DNA of 64,000 nt from Gemmatimonadaceae bacterium (GCA_037721215.1 JBBJNV010000013.1:40413-104412); one strand, 5' to 3'; shown: positions 17,325 through 26,382, counted from the stretch's first letter. Program-made: numbers and translations. The notes: generated by a model not told the origin, from the letters alone.

Positions 17325-20300
17325 GTGGTGACGGACAGTCCGAGGGGGCGGGTTTTCATCATTGCGGTCGGAATCGCAATCCTGCTGCTGGCGTTCTGGC
17401 TGCGTGACCCTTCCATACCTTATGCCAGTGAATGGAGCCGCGCCAGCAGTTCTTCGGCGACGCAGGATTTCCAGGGCGTCGATGCGCGCCGGCGTGCCAT
17501 GGCGATCGAGCAGCTGCGTACAGGCATTGCGCGCGCAGAGCGAGACATTCGCCAGGTGGCGCTGAGGGCCCTCCGCGCCCCGGCATCCCCCGACGCGGCG
17601 TTTGATTTTCTGGCATCGGGGCCGGCTGATTCTGAAAGGGGAATCGTCATCATCGACAACGGCGTCCCCATCGCATGGTCGGGAAAGTTTCGTACCGATC
17701 CAAGGATAGCGAGCCACGGCGCCAGCGTTACCTCGACTGCGTTTTATACCGCTCTCAATTTTTCTGTAACCAGAGGGCGCCGGCGTGTTGTGGCCACTGC
17801 TCTCTTGCATGCCGAGCCGCCTGCGAACGTTCTGAGCCGGCCTCTGGACGCGTCCATCGACGGTCGCGACCAGGTCGAGTCGTTTTCCCTCGGCAGAGCG
17901 TCGGACGTGGCGGCCGGTGAAGTTGTCCGGGACGGCCGGGGATCTCCGCTCCTCAGGGTTGACGCGACGCCCTTACCCCCGGAAGTGCTGCAATTCGACC
18001 GCAGGGCGAAGCTACAGGCACGCGGGTCCCTTTTTCTCGGACTGGCGTTCGCGGTGTTTCTCGCGATGTGCTGGACAGACCGAAGGCATCTCGGGACGAG
18101 AATCTTTGCGCTTTCGGTGGCGGCAGTGATGATCGCCGTGGTGCCCTGGAACAACTTTTCCAACGTCAGTCGCGCATTCGATCCCGCGTATTACTTCCTG
18201 CGCAACGGTGGCCCGTTTACGGCCAGTGCGGGTGCGGTCCTGATGTCGAGCATCATCGCCGCGTTGACGACGTTCGCGCTGATACGCTCCCGGCGCATCC
18301 GGCTGCCGCGGGGCCTCGCGGCAGTGACGGCGGTTGCACTCGCTGCTATCGGAATTCTGGCGGGCGTCAGCGCATCATCGGGTGTCGCTCTTACTCCCAC
18401 CGGTACGACCCCGTTTCTGTGGCTCATCTGGGAGATTCCGGTTTTCCTCCTGCTTTTTTCGTTCTGGCTTGCGGCGTGGTGGCTGGGTCGGCTCGCGCGC
18501 GGGCAGGCGCCGACGGTGCACCTTGGCGTTGCATCGGTTGTGGCACTGATTGCCGGCACAGTCGCAGTCCTCATTGTCTGGCAGACCACCACCCGACAGC
18601 GACTGACGCTCGCGACGCGCGATATCGCGGGGTTACAGCAGGCGGATGGAGAAGCCGCGAATCTCCTGCGCCGGTTCGGCGACGAACTCTCTGGTTTTGA
18701 CTCGCCCGGCACTCGAGCCGACCTGCTCAAACGTTATGCCGATTCCGATCTCGCACCGGCCGCACTCCAGGTGTCGCTTGCCGCCTGGAGCTCGTCTGCG
18801 GTTCAGACGGCACAACTCGACATTGCGCCTTTGCTGTACAACCAAACCACTGTTGTTGCGGCCGTGGGACAGGCGATGCTTACAAAGGTGTCTGTGATCG
18901 CCCAATCGCTCGGCCCTACAGGTCGTCAGGTGATTCTTGCTGCGCCGCATTCACTGGGGGGTGTGACCACGGCGGTCGTGTCGCCAAAAACCCGTCTGGT
19001 TGCGAGCGACCCGTTTGCAGCGTTACTCGGCCTCGCGCATAGCGGCCAGAATGATGCGCCGTATACGCTGACAATCGATCCGGTTCCCATGCAGATGGCA
19101 GATCAGGAAGATGTCGTCAGGTGGAGGAGGATCGGCGACGAGTGGCAGGGGGATCAGCTTATCAAAACCTCCCGTGGTCCCCTCCGTGCGCGAGCGGAGG
19201 TCGACCTGCGATCAGTTCCCGCGAGGTTCGTGCGTGCGTGTCTGACGGTGATACTGAATATTGCGGTCGCCGGCTTGCTGTGGGCGCTGGGAGCGATGGC
19301 GGAGGGCGGGTTCATCCGATGGGTCCGCGGACGGGCGTGGAAGTGGATTTACAGTTACCGTGGCCGGTTGACGCTGGCGCTATTCATGTTCTTTGTCGTT
19401 CCTGCAATCGCGTTTGGTGCATGGTCGTATCGGCGGCTTCGAACCGATGACCGTGAGGTGCGGGAGCTGCTCGTTCGAGAAACGCTGAGCGCTGCGTCTG
19501 CTCGTTATCAGGTCAGCTCCCCGTCAGAGCGGGTAGGCGGCACGCCTTTGTTTGCATACGCGGGCGGATTGTTGCAGAGCAGCAGCGACCCATTATACGA
19601 GCAGATTGCTCCTGTTGGTCTCACGCTTCCCGGGCCGGTGCATCGGAGTATCGCGAGGGGCGGTGAGCTCGATGCTTCGTGGCAGCAGTCAATCGGCAGT
19701 GAAAAATCGTTGTGGGGATATCGTGCTGTCGCGGGGGGGTTGAACCAGCTATACGTTATCGCCGCTCCGGCGCGCGGTGACGAGCTGGTACTGGATCGAC
19801 GGCGGGGTGACCTCACGATGCTGGTCCTGTTCGCCACCGCCGCCGGCGGGCTTGCGGCGCTCTGGCTCAGTGGCATCGCTGCCAAAAGACTTGCGCGCGA
19901 CCTTGAGTTGAGCCGAATCGAAGTCGCACGCGCGGAGCGAGTTCTGGCTTGGGGCGAAATGGCACGCCAGGTCGCGCATGAAATCAAGAATCCTCTCACC
20001 CCGATCCGGCTTGGTGTGCAGCATCTCCGACGCGCGCGGCTTGATAACCGAGTCGATTTTGACCGGGTGCTGGACGAGAACGTGACACGCATACTGTCGG
20101 AGATAGACCGTCTTGACGAGATCGCCCGGGCTTTCAGCCGGTACGGAAGTGCTCCCGCAGATCTGCCGGCCGCTGAGTGCGTCGATGTCGCGGCGATTCT
20201 TCGCAGCGCCGTTGGGCTCGAAAAAATCGGCATTGGAGATGTATCGTGGACGCTGCAAGGTGCGGAGGGAGCAGTGTTTGGCGAGGCAAGGACCGATGAG

Positions 20301-20606
20301 CTACGCGAAGTTCTGCTGAACGTTTTCGAGAACGCCCGGCTGGCGCGGGCGCGCAACGTTACCGTTGTTCTCACAGAGCGCACGCGCACGCTCTGCATTG
20401 AAGTTTCCGATGACGGCTCGGGAATTTCGCTGGCCTCTCTCCCTCGCGTATTTGAGCCTCATTTTTCCACGCGCACGGCGGGCAGCGGGCTGGGTCTTGC
20501 AATCAGCCGACGACTGCTCGAGTCATGGGGGGCAACTATCGATATTGCGAGCGAAGTGAACAGCGGCACACGCGTAACTATCACGCTACAAAAGGCCGCG
20601 CTGTGA
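17325..20606 (+). CDS. Large NtrY-like membrane sensor histidine kinase
   Basis: The 1093-residue kinase has one N-terminal helix (about 8-25) and several helices at about 235-400. A second extracytoplasmic region lies between, with further helices near 640, 690 and 835, then a short linker and the kinase core. The phospho-acceptor is H885 in QVAHEIKNPLTPIRLG, typical of NtrY-type kinases. ATP-binding motifs are the N-box region (VLLNVFENARLARA), DDGSGIS and GSGLGLAIS. The input domains are not recognised. It starts with GTG preceded by GGGAG at 17311-17315. Its stop overlaps the GTG of the dual kinase gene (GTGA), so the two are probably made together. No response regulator is adjacent; the NtrX-like gene at 37267 is a candidate partner. 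Confidence 0.9.
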   Translation: MVTDSPRGRVFIIAVGIAILLLAFWLRDPSIPYASEWSRASSSSATQDFQGVDARRRAMAIEQLRTGIARAERDIRQVALRALRAPASPDAAFDFLASGPADSERGIVIIDNGVPIAWSGKFRTDPRIASHGASVTSTAFYTALNFSVTRGRRRVVATALLHAEPPANVLSRPLDASIDGRDQVESFSLGRASDVAAGEVVRDGRGSPLLRVDATPLPPEVLQFDRRAKLQARGSLFLGLAFAVFLAMCWTDRRHLGTRIFALSVAAVMIAVVPWNNFSNVSRAFDPAYYFLRNGGPFTASAGAVLMSSIIAALTTFALIRSRRIRLPRGLAAVTAVALAAIGILAGVSASSGVALTPTGTTPFLWLIWEIPVFLLLFSFWLAAWWLGRLARGQAPTVHLGVASVVALIAGTVAVLIVWQTTTRQRLTLATRDIAGLQQADGEAANLLRRFGDELSGFDSPGTRADLLKRYADSDLAPAALQVSLAAWSSSAVQTAQLDIAPLLYNQTTVVAAVGQAMLTKVSVIAQSLGPTGRQVILAAPHSLGGVTTAVVSPKTRLVASDPFAALLGLAHSGQNDAPYTLTIDPVPMQMADQEDVVRWRRIGDEWQGDQLIKTSRGPLRARAEVDLRSVPARFVRACLTVILNIAVAGLLWALGAMAEGGFIRWVRGRAWKWIYSYRGRLTLALFMFFVVPAIAFGAWSYRRLRTDDREVRELLVRETLSAASARYQVSSPSERVGGTPLFAYAGGLLQSSSDPLYEQIAPVGLTLPGPVHRSIARGGELDASWQQSIGSEKSLWGYRAVAGGLNQLYVIAAPARGDELVLDRRRGDLTMLVLFATAAGGLAALWLSGIAAKRLARDLELSRIEVARAERVLAWGEMARQVAHEIKNPLTPIRLGVQHLRRARLDNRVDFDRVLDENVTRILSEIDRLDEIARAFSRYGSAPADLPAAECVDVAAILRSAVGLEKIGIGDVSWTLQGAEGAVFGEARTDELREVLLNVFENARLARARNVTVVLTERTRTLCIEVSDDGSGISLASLPRVFEPHFSTRTAGSGLGLAISRRLLESWGATIDIASEVNSGTRVTITLQKAAL

Positions 20607-22372
20607 GCAGTCCGCGACGCACGCCGCCCGCGGGGCGTCAGCCTTCGGCGTTGCCGAATCATATTGCCGGTTGGCAACTGCCTGCTGGATGGCAGTGGGG
20701 AGCCCGGGGGTTGAGTGGCGACCGGCGGCACTACCAGCAGGTAATCGACGGATTTGGTCGATCCCTTTCTCTCGTGACTGTACCAGACCGCGGGCACGAG
20801 GACTGGCTCATGTCGGAAGCGCGGCATCTCGCCCACCGCAATCATCCGGCGATTCCCACCACGTATCACTACTGGGCGGGGGAACGGGATGCCAGGCGTG
20901 GACCGGCCTACCTGCGACGATGGGTGACGGGTGAATCCGCACGAGCGCATCTTGCGCGGCTTCATGCAGCCGAGATCCCGTACGTGTTGCAGATCCTGCG
21001 CGGCGCCGGTTCGACGTTGTCATATCTGCATGACAGCGGAACGTCACACGGTGCACTTACTCCCGACACGATCTGGGTTTCGCCAACTGGACGGCTCTGG
21101 TTGCTGGAATGGCAATGGGCAATCCCCCGCGGTGATTTGCCCGCGGGAATTTCGCCGACGCTTCACGACGTGGGTGGCGGGGTGGACAGCGTGCAGAGGT
21201 CAGTCCCTCCTGAGTGGGTAGGTGCAACATGGACACCCACGCCCGCGACCGACCAGTGGCAGCTTGCTGCGACCTGTTTTGCTGCGCTCACCGGGGAGCA
21301 GCCACCTTCGGCGGATATTCCCCCCGTCAGCTGGCTTCGGCCGGAATGTCCGGCCAGTGTGGCAACGGCGCTGGACCGGGCCCTGTTGCCCGATCCGGAA
21401 GAGCGATTTCCTTCCATCGCTGCCTTCCTGCGAGTCGCTGACCGTGGATACGCCAGCCGCGGAAGCATCGTCGTGCCCGTACCCGACCCCGATTTTGATT
21501 CCGGCCGCGCGCATACGTCGGAGGAAGCGAGAGTCCGGTGGGCGCTGGGAGATGATTACGAAGTGCTTTCATCACTTGGTTCGGGGAGCTTCGGACACGT
21601 GTGGCGCGCGCGCGATCTTTCGCTCGAACGTGAAGTCGCATTGAAAGTTCTGCATCCGCGCGTTGCAACCGATGCGCGTGCTGTCGCCGCGTTCTGGCGC
21701 GAAGCAAAACTTGCGGCGCAGCTGGCCCATCCCGCTATCGTCCCGATCTATGACTGGGACGGTCGCGGAGACCTTTCGTGGTACACGATGGAACTTGCTG
21801 AAGAAGGCTCTGTCGCGAATCTGGTCGCCCGCAATGGTGCTCAGGCGATCGAGGAAATTGCCCCGCATGTGGAGTTGGTGCTCGATGGACTCGGCGCTGC
21901 GCACTCTATCGGGATCATCCATCGTGATCTGAAACCCGAGAACATTCTCATCGATCGGTACCGCAGGTGGCGAATCACGGATTTTGGAATAGCAAACATC
22001 ACCGGCGAAGATGTAGCGGGTAACACGGGCACACCGGCGTTTGCCGCACCCGAGCAGCTTCTCGGGGAACCACAGAGCGCGAGCGTCGATCTGTTCGCGC
22101 TCGCGGGCATTGTGGTGTTCGCAGTTTCGGGTCACACTCCGTTCGGGGATGGCGAGCCGAACATGATCGCCGCGCGCCAGTTAGCGGGCCGGATAGACCT
22201 TTCGGAGGTTCCTCCGATATTGTCAGGCTGGGTGAACCGTGCGCTTGCGCCGACTGCAGACGCCAGATTCACCGATGCGGCGGAGATGAAACAAGCATTG
22301 CGCGAGGCGCTGGTCGAGCCTCGCTGGCGGCACCGCGCGGGGTGGTGGCGCCGGCTGCCTCGGGAAGACTGA
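20603..22372 (+). CDS. Tandem pseudokinase-Ser/Thr kinase protein
   Basis: The 589-residue cytosolic protein holds two kinase-like domains. The C-terminal one (about 320-580) is an intact Hanks-type kinase: glycine loop LGSGSFGHV, K348 in VALKVL, E367 in the C-helix, HRDLKPEN (D442), DFG (460-462) and the APE motif. The N-terminal one (about 17-285) follows the same fold order but is dead: the catalytic loop reads HGALTPDTIW, DFG is replaced by LEWQWA, and no VAIK lysine is evident. No membrane helix or PASTA repeat is present. The GTG start at 20603 is chosen because it overlaps the histidine kinase stop as GTGA. Co-translation implies a shared signalling path, possibly one kinase controlling the other. 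Confidence 0.9.
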   Translation: MSSPRRTPPAGRQPSALPNHIAGWQLPAGWQWGARGLSGDRRHYQQVIDGFGRSLSLVTVPDRGHEDWLMSEARHLAHRNHPAIPTTYHYWAGERDARRGPAYLRRWVTGESARAHLARLHAAEIPYVLQILRGAGSTLSYLHDSGTSHGALTPDTIWVSPTGRLWLLEWQWAIPRGDLPAGISPTLHDVGGGVDSVQRSVPPEWVGATWTPTPATDQWQLAATCFAALTGEQPPSADIPPVSWLRPECPASVATALDRALLPDPEERFPSIAAFLRVADRGYASRGSIVVPVPDPDFDSGRAHTSEEARVRWALGDDYEVLSSLGSGSFGHVWRARDLSLEREVALKVLHPRVATDARAVAAFWREAKLAAQLAHPAIVPIYDWDGRGDLSWYTMELAEEGSVANLVARNGAQAIEEIAPHVELVLDGLGAAHSIGIIHRDLKPENILIDRYRRWRITDFGIANITGEDVAGNTGTPAFAAPEQLLGEPQSASVDLFALAGIVVFAVSGHTPFGDGEPNMIAARQLAGRIDLSEVPPILSGWVNRALAPTADARFTDAAEMKQALREALVEPRWRHRAGWWRRLPRED

Positions 22373-22717
22373 TTCCTGGGCCAATCGCGAGGTGCTGCGA
22401 GCACGGACGCTAAAACGCGCTCTCGCAGGCAGGCATGGCTTTGATTTTGCAGGCGTCAATTGGTTGACGCCGGTACCTGTAAAATGCCGAAATCGTTAGG
22501 CCTCATATGTTTACGATGGGGCGCCTCTAACATTGCTGGATGCCCATGTTCATGGCAAATAGCTGGCGCGATGACAAAAAGTCGCATAAGTTTCGCGGCG
22601 GGATAACGGAGCCGCTTGAGTGGCCCGCCCGCTCACCGGCATGCATCCTGCCTGAGGGCACCGCGTTATTCGTCCCGGTTGTAGAAGCTGTATCCACCAT
22701 TCAAAGGGGTATTTCTT
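22373..22717 (+). other. Intergenic region and probable ompA-like leader
   Basis: This 345-base stretch has no convincing gene. It holds a perfect hairpin at 22453-22472. A TAAAAT box at 22481-22486 could be a -10 element but has no good -35 partner. A strong ribosome site, AAAGGGG at 22703-22709, lies eight bases before the OmpA-type start. The promoter of the porin probably lies here. Confidence 0.5.
22453..22472 (+). terminator. Hairpin downstream of the dual kinase gene
   Basis: A perfect 8-bp stem (GGCGTCAA paired with TTGACGCC) with a four-base loop TTGG lies 80 bases after the kinase stop. No T-run follows, so it may be a weak terminator, an RNA stability element or an operator for the downstream porin gene. 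Confidence 0.35.
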
Positions 22718-24499
22718 ATGTTGAGAAGAAGTTTGACCGTCTGTGGAATGACGGCCTTGCTCTTCGGCGGAACGGCCGCAGCACAGCAGCCCGGAACGCT
22801 GTTGTTGGGCGGTTTTGGGCAGTACACGAAGTTTGACGATGCTCTTCAGCTCGAGAACGAGATCGGCGTTGGCGGACGCATTGGTGCGTTCTTCGCTCCG
22901 AACTGGAATCTCGAAGCCGAAAACTCGTACACCCGTCCGCAGCAGAGGGGCGCTGGCCAGCGCCAGGATAGCAAGATCTGGTATGGTCCGGTCTCGGCAC
23001 GTGTCCGTTACAGCTTCCCCTTTGCGGGACTTGCTGCGTTTCACGTTGGCGCCGGTGGCGTCATCTCCTCCTACGCCGGATATGAGCCCGACGAACCACA
23101 GGGTCAGGAGCTGACCGACATCCGCTCGAATCGTCGTGGCTACAACTACGGCGTCGAAGGCAACGTCGGCTTCACATTCGGCCTGGGTGCTTTTTCAGTT
23201 CGTGTAGACGGCATCGCCGACTACATGCCGAACGGCGGCATTGTCGGCGGCAGCGCCAGTCGGGCCAATCAGACCTACGAGTCGCACACGAATCTCCGGG
23301 CTCAGGCAGGCCTCGAGTTCCGTCCCGACATCGGATCACTGTTCGGCATGGGAAGCAGCATGGGCAGCGGCATGTCCATGGCGCCTTATGCACCGTACGT
23401 GATGTGGGATGAACTTGGAACCGAGTGGGCCCTCCCGGGAATGCTCGAGATTGGTGCATTCGCGCAGTACACTTATTTCAACGACGAAGCTCCCGGCGAT
23501 CCTAACGGTTCAGTCGGTGGTGGCGGCCGCATCGGTGTGTTCCTCTCCGATCCCCGCTTCGAGCTCGAAGGCGACGGCGCCTACATTCAGGCCGATAGAG
23601 AAACAGGCCTGACCGGCAACCAGAACCCGATCAACTACTCGGCGTTCGCGCTCAGAATGAACTACAACATTCCGATCGCTTCACGCTCGCAGTTCATTCT
23701 CGGTCTTGGTGCAGTTCGCACGAATTACAGTCAGGAAGCCAGCGGCCCCGCAGCCGGACAGACGAATTCCGAGCGTCAGTTCACGTTCAACTACGGCGTG
23801 AGCGGACTGGCCGGCGTTCGTTTCGGCCTTGCAAACCGTATCGCGCTTCGTATCGACGGTATCGCGGATTACATGAAGGACACCGAGAACCTCAACCTGA
23901 GCGGCCGCGCTGGACTGAGCCTTCTGGTTGGCGGTGCTCGCCGCGAAGCGATGTGCACTTACGCTGGCCTGGAAAACATCCCCGCGTCCAGCCCGCAGTG
24001 CGTAGCTCCGCTGCCGCCACCGCCACCAGTTGCAATGTGCCCGTACGCGGGTCTTGGTGGTATCACGGCCACGGATCCTGCCTGCATAGCGCCGGCTCCG
24101 GTTATGGCGATGGTTGACACCGCTGCAATTACGGCCCCGATCTACTTCGACTTCGATAAGTCCGACATCCGCTCCGATGCGGCCGCAACACTGGATCGCA
24201 AGGTCCCGTGGCTGCAGGCCAACCCGGGTATGCGTATCAGGATCGAAGGCAACGCCGATGAGCGCGGTTCGGATGAGTACAACCTGGCCCTCGGTCAGCG
24301 TCGTGCCGCCTCCGCCAGACGTTACCTGGTCGAGAAGGGTGTTGATGCTGGTCGCTTCGACCTCGTCAGCTACGGTGAAGAGCGCCCTGTCTGCACCGAG
24401 AGCAACGAAGACTGCTGGCAGCGTAACCGCCGCGATGATTTCGTCATCGTGACGGTCGGCAGCGATGCGATTGTCATCCCGCCGGGAACGAACGAGTAA
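22718..24499 (+). CDS. OmpA-family outer membrane protein with two tandem beta-barrel domains
   Basis: The 593-residue protein has a signal peptide (about 1-22). Two related barrel domains (about 25-225 and 245-410) share the QYT-F start, GGRIG segments and the near-identical endings RVDGIADYM and RIDGIADYM. A linker with two Cys-bracketed motifs follows (CTYAGLENIP...C and CPYAGLGGIT...C), then a Pal/OmpA peptidoglycan-binding domain (about 440-590) with YFDFDKSDIR and EGNADERGSDEYNLALG. It probably anchors the outer membrane to the wall. Strong Shine-Dalgarno and a good terminator suggest high expression. Two barrels plus one OmpA domain is unusual. The C-terminal Cys pair (CTESNEDC) may be a disulfide. 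Confidence 0.92.
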   Translation: MLRRSLTVCGMTALLFGGTAAAQQPGTLLLGGFGQYTKFDDALQLENEIGVGGRIGAFFAPNWNLEAENSYTRPQQRGAGQRQDSKIWYGPVSARVRYSFPFAGLAAFHVGAGGVISSYAGYEPDEPQGQELTDIRSNRRGYNYGVEGNVGFTFGLGAFSVRVDGIADYMPNGGIVGGSASRANQTYESHTNLRAQAGLEFRPDIGSLFGMGSSMGSGMSMAPYAPYVMWDELGTEWALPGMLEIGAFAQYTYFNDEAPGDPNGSVGGGGRIGVFLSDPRFELEGDGAYIQADRETGLTGNQNPINYSAFALRMNYNIPIASRSQFILGLGAVRTNYSQEASGPAAGQTNSERQFTFNYGVSGLAGVRFGLANRIALRIDGIADYMKDTENLNLSGRAGLSLLVGGARREAMCTYAGLENIPASSPQCVAPLPPPPPVAMCPYAGLGGITATDPACIAPAPVMAMVDTAAITAPIYFDFDKSDIRSDAAATLDRKVPWLQANPGMRIRIEGNADERGSDEYNLALGQRRAASARRYLVEKGVDAGRFDLVSYGEERPVCTESNEDCWQRNRRDDFVIVTVGSDAIVIPPGTNE

Positions 24500-24550
24500 A
24501 GCAACACCAGCTGAGTCCGGTCTCTTCGGGAGGCCGGACGAGGTTGCAGC

Positions 24551-24588
24551 AAAAAGAGCGGGGCGTCGAAAGACGTCCCGCTTTTTTT
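24551..24588 (+). terminator. Intrinsic terminator of the OmpA-family gene
   Basis: An 11-bp stem (24557-24567 with 24572-24582, one G-T pair) closed by a GAAA tetraloop is followed by seven Ts. The A-run before the stem means it may also work on the other strand. Confidence 0.93.
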
Positions 24589-24644
24589 GCTGCTCGATCA
24601 CATCCGGTGATCCTAGCGACTACGATTCAGGGCAACCTGTTCCA

Positions 24645-24698
24645 GACACCGAGACCACCGAGACCACCGAGACCACCGAGACCACCGAAACCACTGAC
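24645..24698 (+). repeat. Tandem nonamer repeat (GAGACCACC)
   Basis: Four perfect copies of GAGACCACC run from 24651 to 24686, flanked by degenerate units (GACACC before, GAAACCACT after). The repeat lies between two convergent genes, after the ompA-like terminator. It is too short and lacks spacers, so it is not CRISPR. Any frame reads Glu/Thr/Pro-like repeats, but no credible ORF covers it. A perfect 20-base inverted copy occurs at 24841-24860. Confidence 0.8.
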
Positions 24699-24840
24699 AA
24701 TAAGCCACCGGAAGAACGACACGAGAGCAATCGCAGGGCATGAATAACAAGCACACTAACAACCAACGAAACGCAATCTCTCACCCTTGCATCCGAGAGC
24801 CTTCCCCATCGCACCCCCGACGACCGGCCTTTCCTCGGCG

Positions 24841-24860
24841 GTCTCGGTGGTCTCGGTGTC
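24841..24860 (-). repeat. Inverted copy of the nonamer repeat
   Basis: The 20 bases are the exact reverse complement of 24645-24664, with weaker similarity extending a few bases towards the centre. The two arms enclose about 176 bases with no gene, so the transcript of either strand could fold into a long hairpin. This may be a small non-autonomous repeat element. Confidence 0.75.
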
Positions 24861-24901
24861 TATAACAGTGACGCGAAACGTCCAGCTCTGATCCACCGTG
24901 T

Positions 24902-24938
24902 CAAAAAGGGACGACCACCTCTGAAGGCAGTCGTCCCT
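24902..24938 (-). terminator. Intrinsic terminator of msrB
   Basis: A 9-bp stem (24907-24915 with 24930-24938) has an inner CCT/AGG pairing. Read on the minus strand it is followed by a run of five Ts, 26 bases after the msrB stop. It insulates msrB from the convergent ompA-like gene. Confidence 0.88.
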
Positions 24939-24963
24939 CTGACCGGAAACGAAGGAAGTTGTT

Positions 24964-25521
24964 CTACACCTTCCTGAACAGCTTCAGATACTTGCCGTAA
25001 CCCTCGCCCTCGAGCTTCGCGACGGGGATGAATCTTAACGCCGCCGAGTTCATGCAGTAGCGAAGTCCGGTTGGCCGTGGGCCATCGTCGAACAAATGCC
25101 CAAGATGCGAGTCGGCATTCTTCGAGCGCACTTCGGTTCGCTTGTATCCCAGCTTCCTGTCGCTCTTCGTTTTGATATTCGTGGGCTCGAGCGGACGCAT
25201 GAAGCTGGGCCAGCCAGTACCCGAGTCATACTTGTCGAGCGAACTGAACAGCGGCTCGCCGGAAACGATATCCACGTAGATCCCGGCCGCCTGATTGTCG
25301 TTGTACGCGTTTCGAAACGGCGTCTCCGTGTCGTCTCGTTGAGTTACCGAGAATTGCAGTGGAGTCAGCCGGCGCTTGATCTCCGCATCGCCCGGACGTG
25401 AATACGTCCGGCGTGCTTCACTTGCCGCAGACTTCTGCGCTTGCGCTGCCTCCGGCGAAACCGACGCCATCGCAACGAGCGCTGCCACTCCGAAAATCGT
25501 GCTTGAAGTAATGTTTTTCAT
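24964..25521 (-). CDS. msrB: Exported peptide-methionine (R)-S-oxide reductase MsrB
   Basis: The 185-residue enzyme reduces the R-isomer of methionine sulfoxide in proteins. A signal peptide (about 1-28, ending AAQAQ) places it in the periplasm. Family motifs are [18 protein letters not shown] and the catalytic C156 in [14 protein letters not shown]156 is the only cysteine in the protein: the four zinc cysteines and the usual resolving Cys are absent, so reduction must come from an outside thiol donor such as a thioredoxin-like domain. The CcdA-thioredoxin fusion encoded 1.1 kb away on the other strand is an attractive partner. It is transcribed away from the ECF sigma gene. Confidence 0.93.
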   Translation of the reverse strand: MKNITSSTIFGVAALVAMASVSPEAAQAQKSAASEARRTYSRPGDAEIKRRLTPLQFSVTQRDDTETPFRNAYNDNQAAGIYVDIVSGEPLFSSLDKYDSGTGWPSFMRPLEPTNIKTKSDRKLGYKRTEVRSKNADSHLGHLFDDGPRPTGLRYCMNSAALRFIPVAKLEGEGYGKYLKLFRKV

Positions 25522-25692
25522 TTATGTCTCGGGGTTGAATTCGAGTCGCCGCGGATGCCCCTGCAGCGGCTCAGTATTGTACGCCAGCGGGGCAAATCAG
25601 GTCCGTGGTCTGGAACTTGTCTTCACTTTTTCCGCAAACGCAGGTGACATTGCACAGAAGGGGTCACGCCCGCGTTTGGTTCCCGCAGTGTC

Positions 25693-25721
25693 GGAACTTT
25701 CCTGCGTAGTGCGGGCTTAGA
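25693..25721 (+). promoter_or_regulatory. Candidate ECF-type promoter of the sigma/anti-sigma operon
   Basis: GGAACTT at 25693-25699 matches the -35 consensus of many ECF sigma factors. Sixteen bases later CTTAGA (25716-25721) could be the -10. Transcription would then start almost at the GTG/ATG start codon, giving a leaderless mRNA, which fits the absence of a Shine-Dalgarno there. A second GGAACTT occurs at 25612-25618. Autoregulation is common for such operons. This is a motif match only. Confidence 0.4.
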
Positions 25722-25726
25722 CTGGT

Positions 25727-26380
25727 GTGATGTCACTGCCAGAAAAACGAGATGCCAACAGCGACCCCGTCGAATCGTCCGGCGCGGGAAATCATCGCCG
25801 ACACGAACGCGACAGGGAGTTTTCCGAAGTCGCATTGCCGCTGCTGCCCGCGATTTCCAGAATCGCGAACGCACTTACGCGCGACGAGGCGGATGCGGAT
25901 GATCTGGTGCAGGACACGTTTCTCCAGGCCTTTCGTCACTGGGAAACGTTTTCCATCGGAACCGACTGCAAGCGGTGGCTGAGCACGATCTGTAGAAACG
26001 AGTTTTTTCGCCGGCGCTACCGCGAGCGTCGTGTGGTATCCGTTGACGACAACGAACTCGAACTGCTCGGTGCCGCTCGCGCGCATATTCGGGCGCGCGA
26101 CGCGGGAGTGGACGACATGTTTACACAGCTCGACGTAGGACCTGCCATCAGGACTGCGATCGATGCGCTGCCGGTCACATTTCGGAGCGTCGTGATTCTG
26201 TCCGATATAGAAGGTTTCACTTATGAAGAGATCGCAGAAATGCTTGGTATTCCTATCGGCACTGTGCGGTCGCGGCTGTACCGCGGGCGGCGCCGGCTTC
26301 AGGACTGCCTGCTTTCGTTTGCCCTGGACGCCGGTATCTCTCGGCGCCCTGATAGCTCTCGTCTAACGGTAAAGGAGTGA
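25727..26380 (+). CDS. ECF-type RNA polymerase sigma factor
   Basis: The 217-residue protein has sigma region 2 (DEADADDLVQDTFLQAFRHW, about 60-120) and region 4 with a helix-turn-helix (DIEGFTYEEIAEMLGIPIG, about 155-195), and no regions 1 or 3. It begins GTG-ATG; either codon may be used. The zinc-binding anti-sigma gene follows at once, and the next gene encodes a thiol-disulfide membrane protein, which suggests the SigR/RsrA-like logic of redox control. Its target genes probably include its own operon and perhaps msrB. Confidence 0.93.
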   Translation: MMSLPEKRDANSDPVESSGAGNHRRHERDREFSEVALPLLPAISRIANALTRDEADADDLVQDTFLQAFRHWETFSIGTDCKRWLSTICRNEFFRRRYRERRVVSVDDNELELLGAARAHIRARDAGVDDMFTQLDVGPAIRTAIDALPVTFRSVVILSDIEGFTYEEIAEMLGIPIGTVRSRLYRGRRRLQDCLLSFALDAGISRRPDSSRLTVKE

Positions 26381-26382
26381 CA

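Noticed and set aside
24645..24698. Possible CRISPR array
   Set aside because: Units are nine bases with no spacers, and no cas genes are near.
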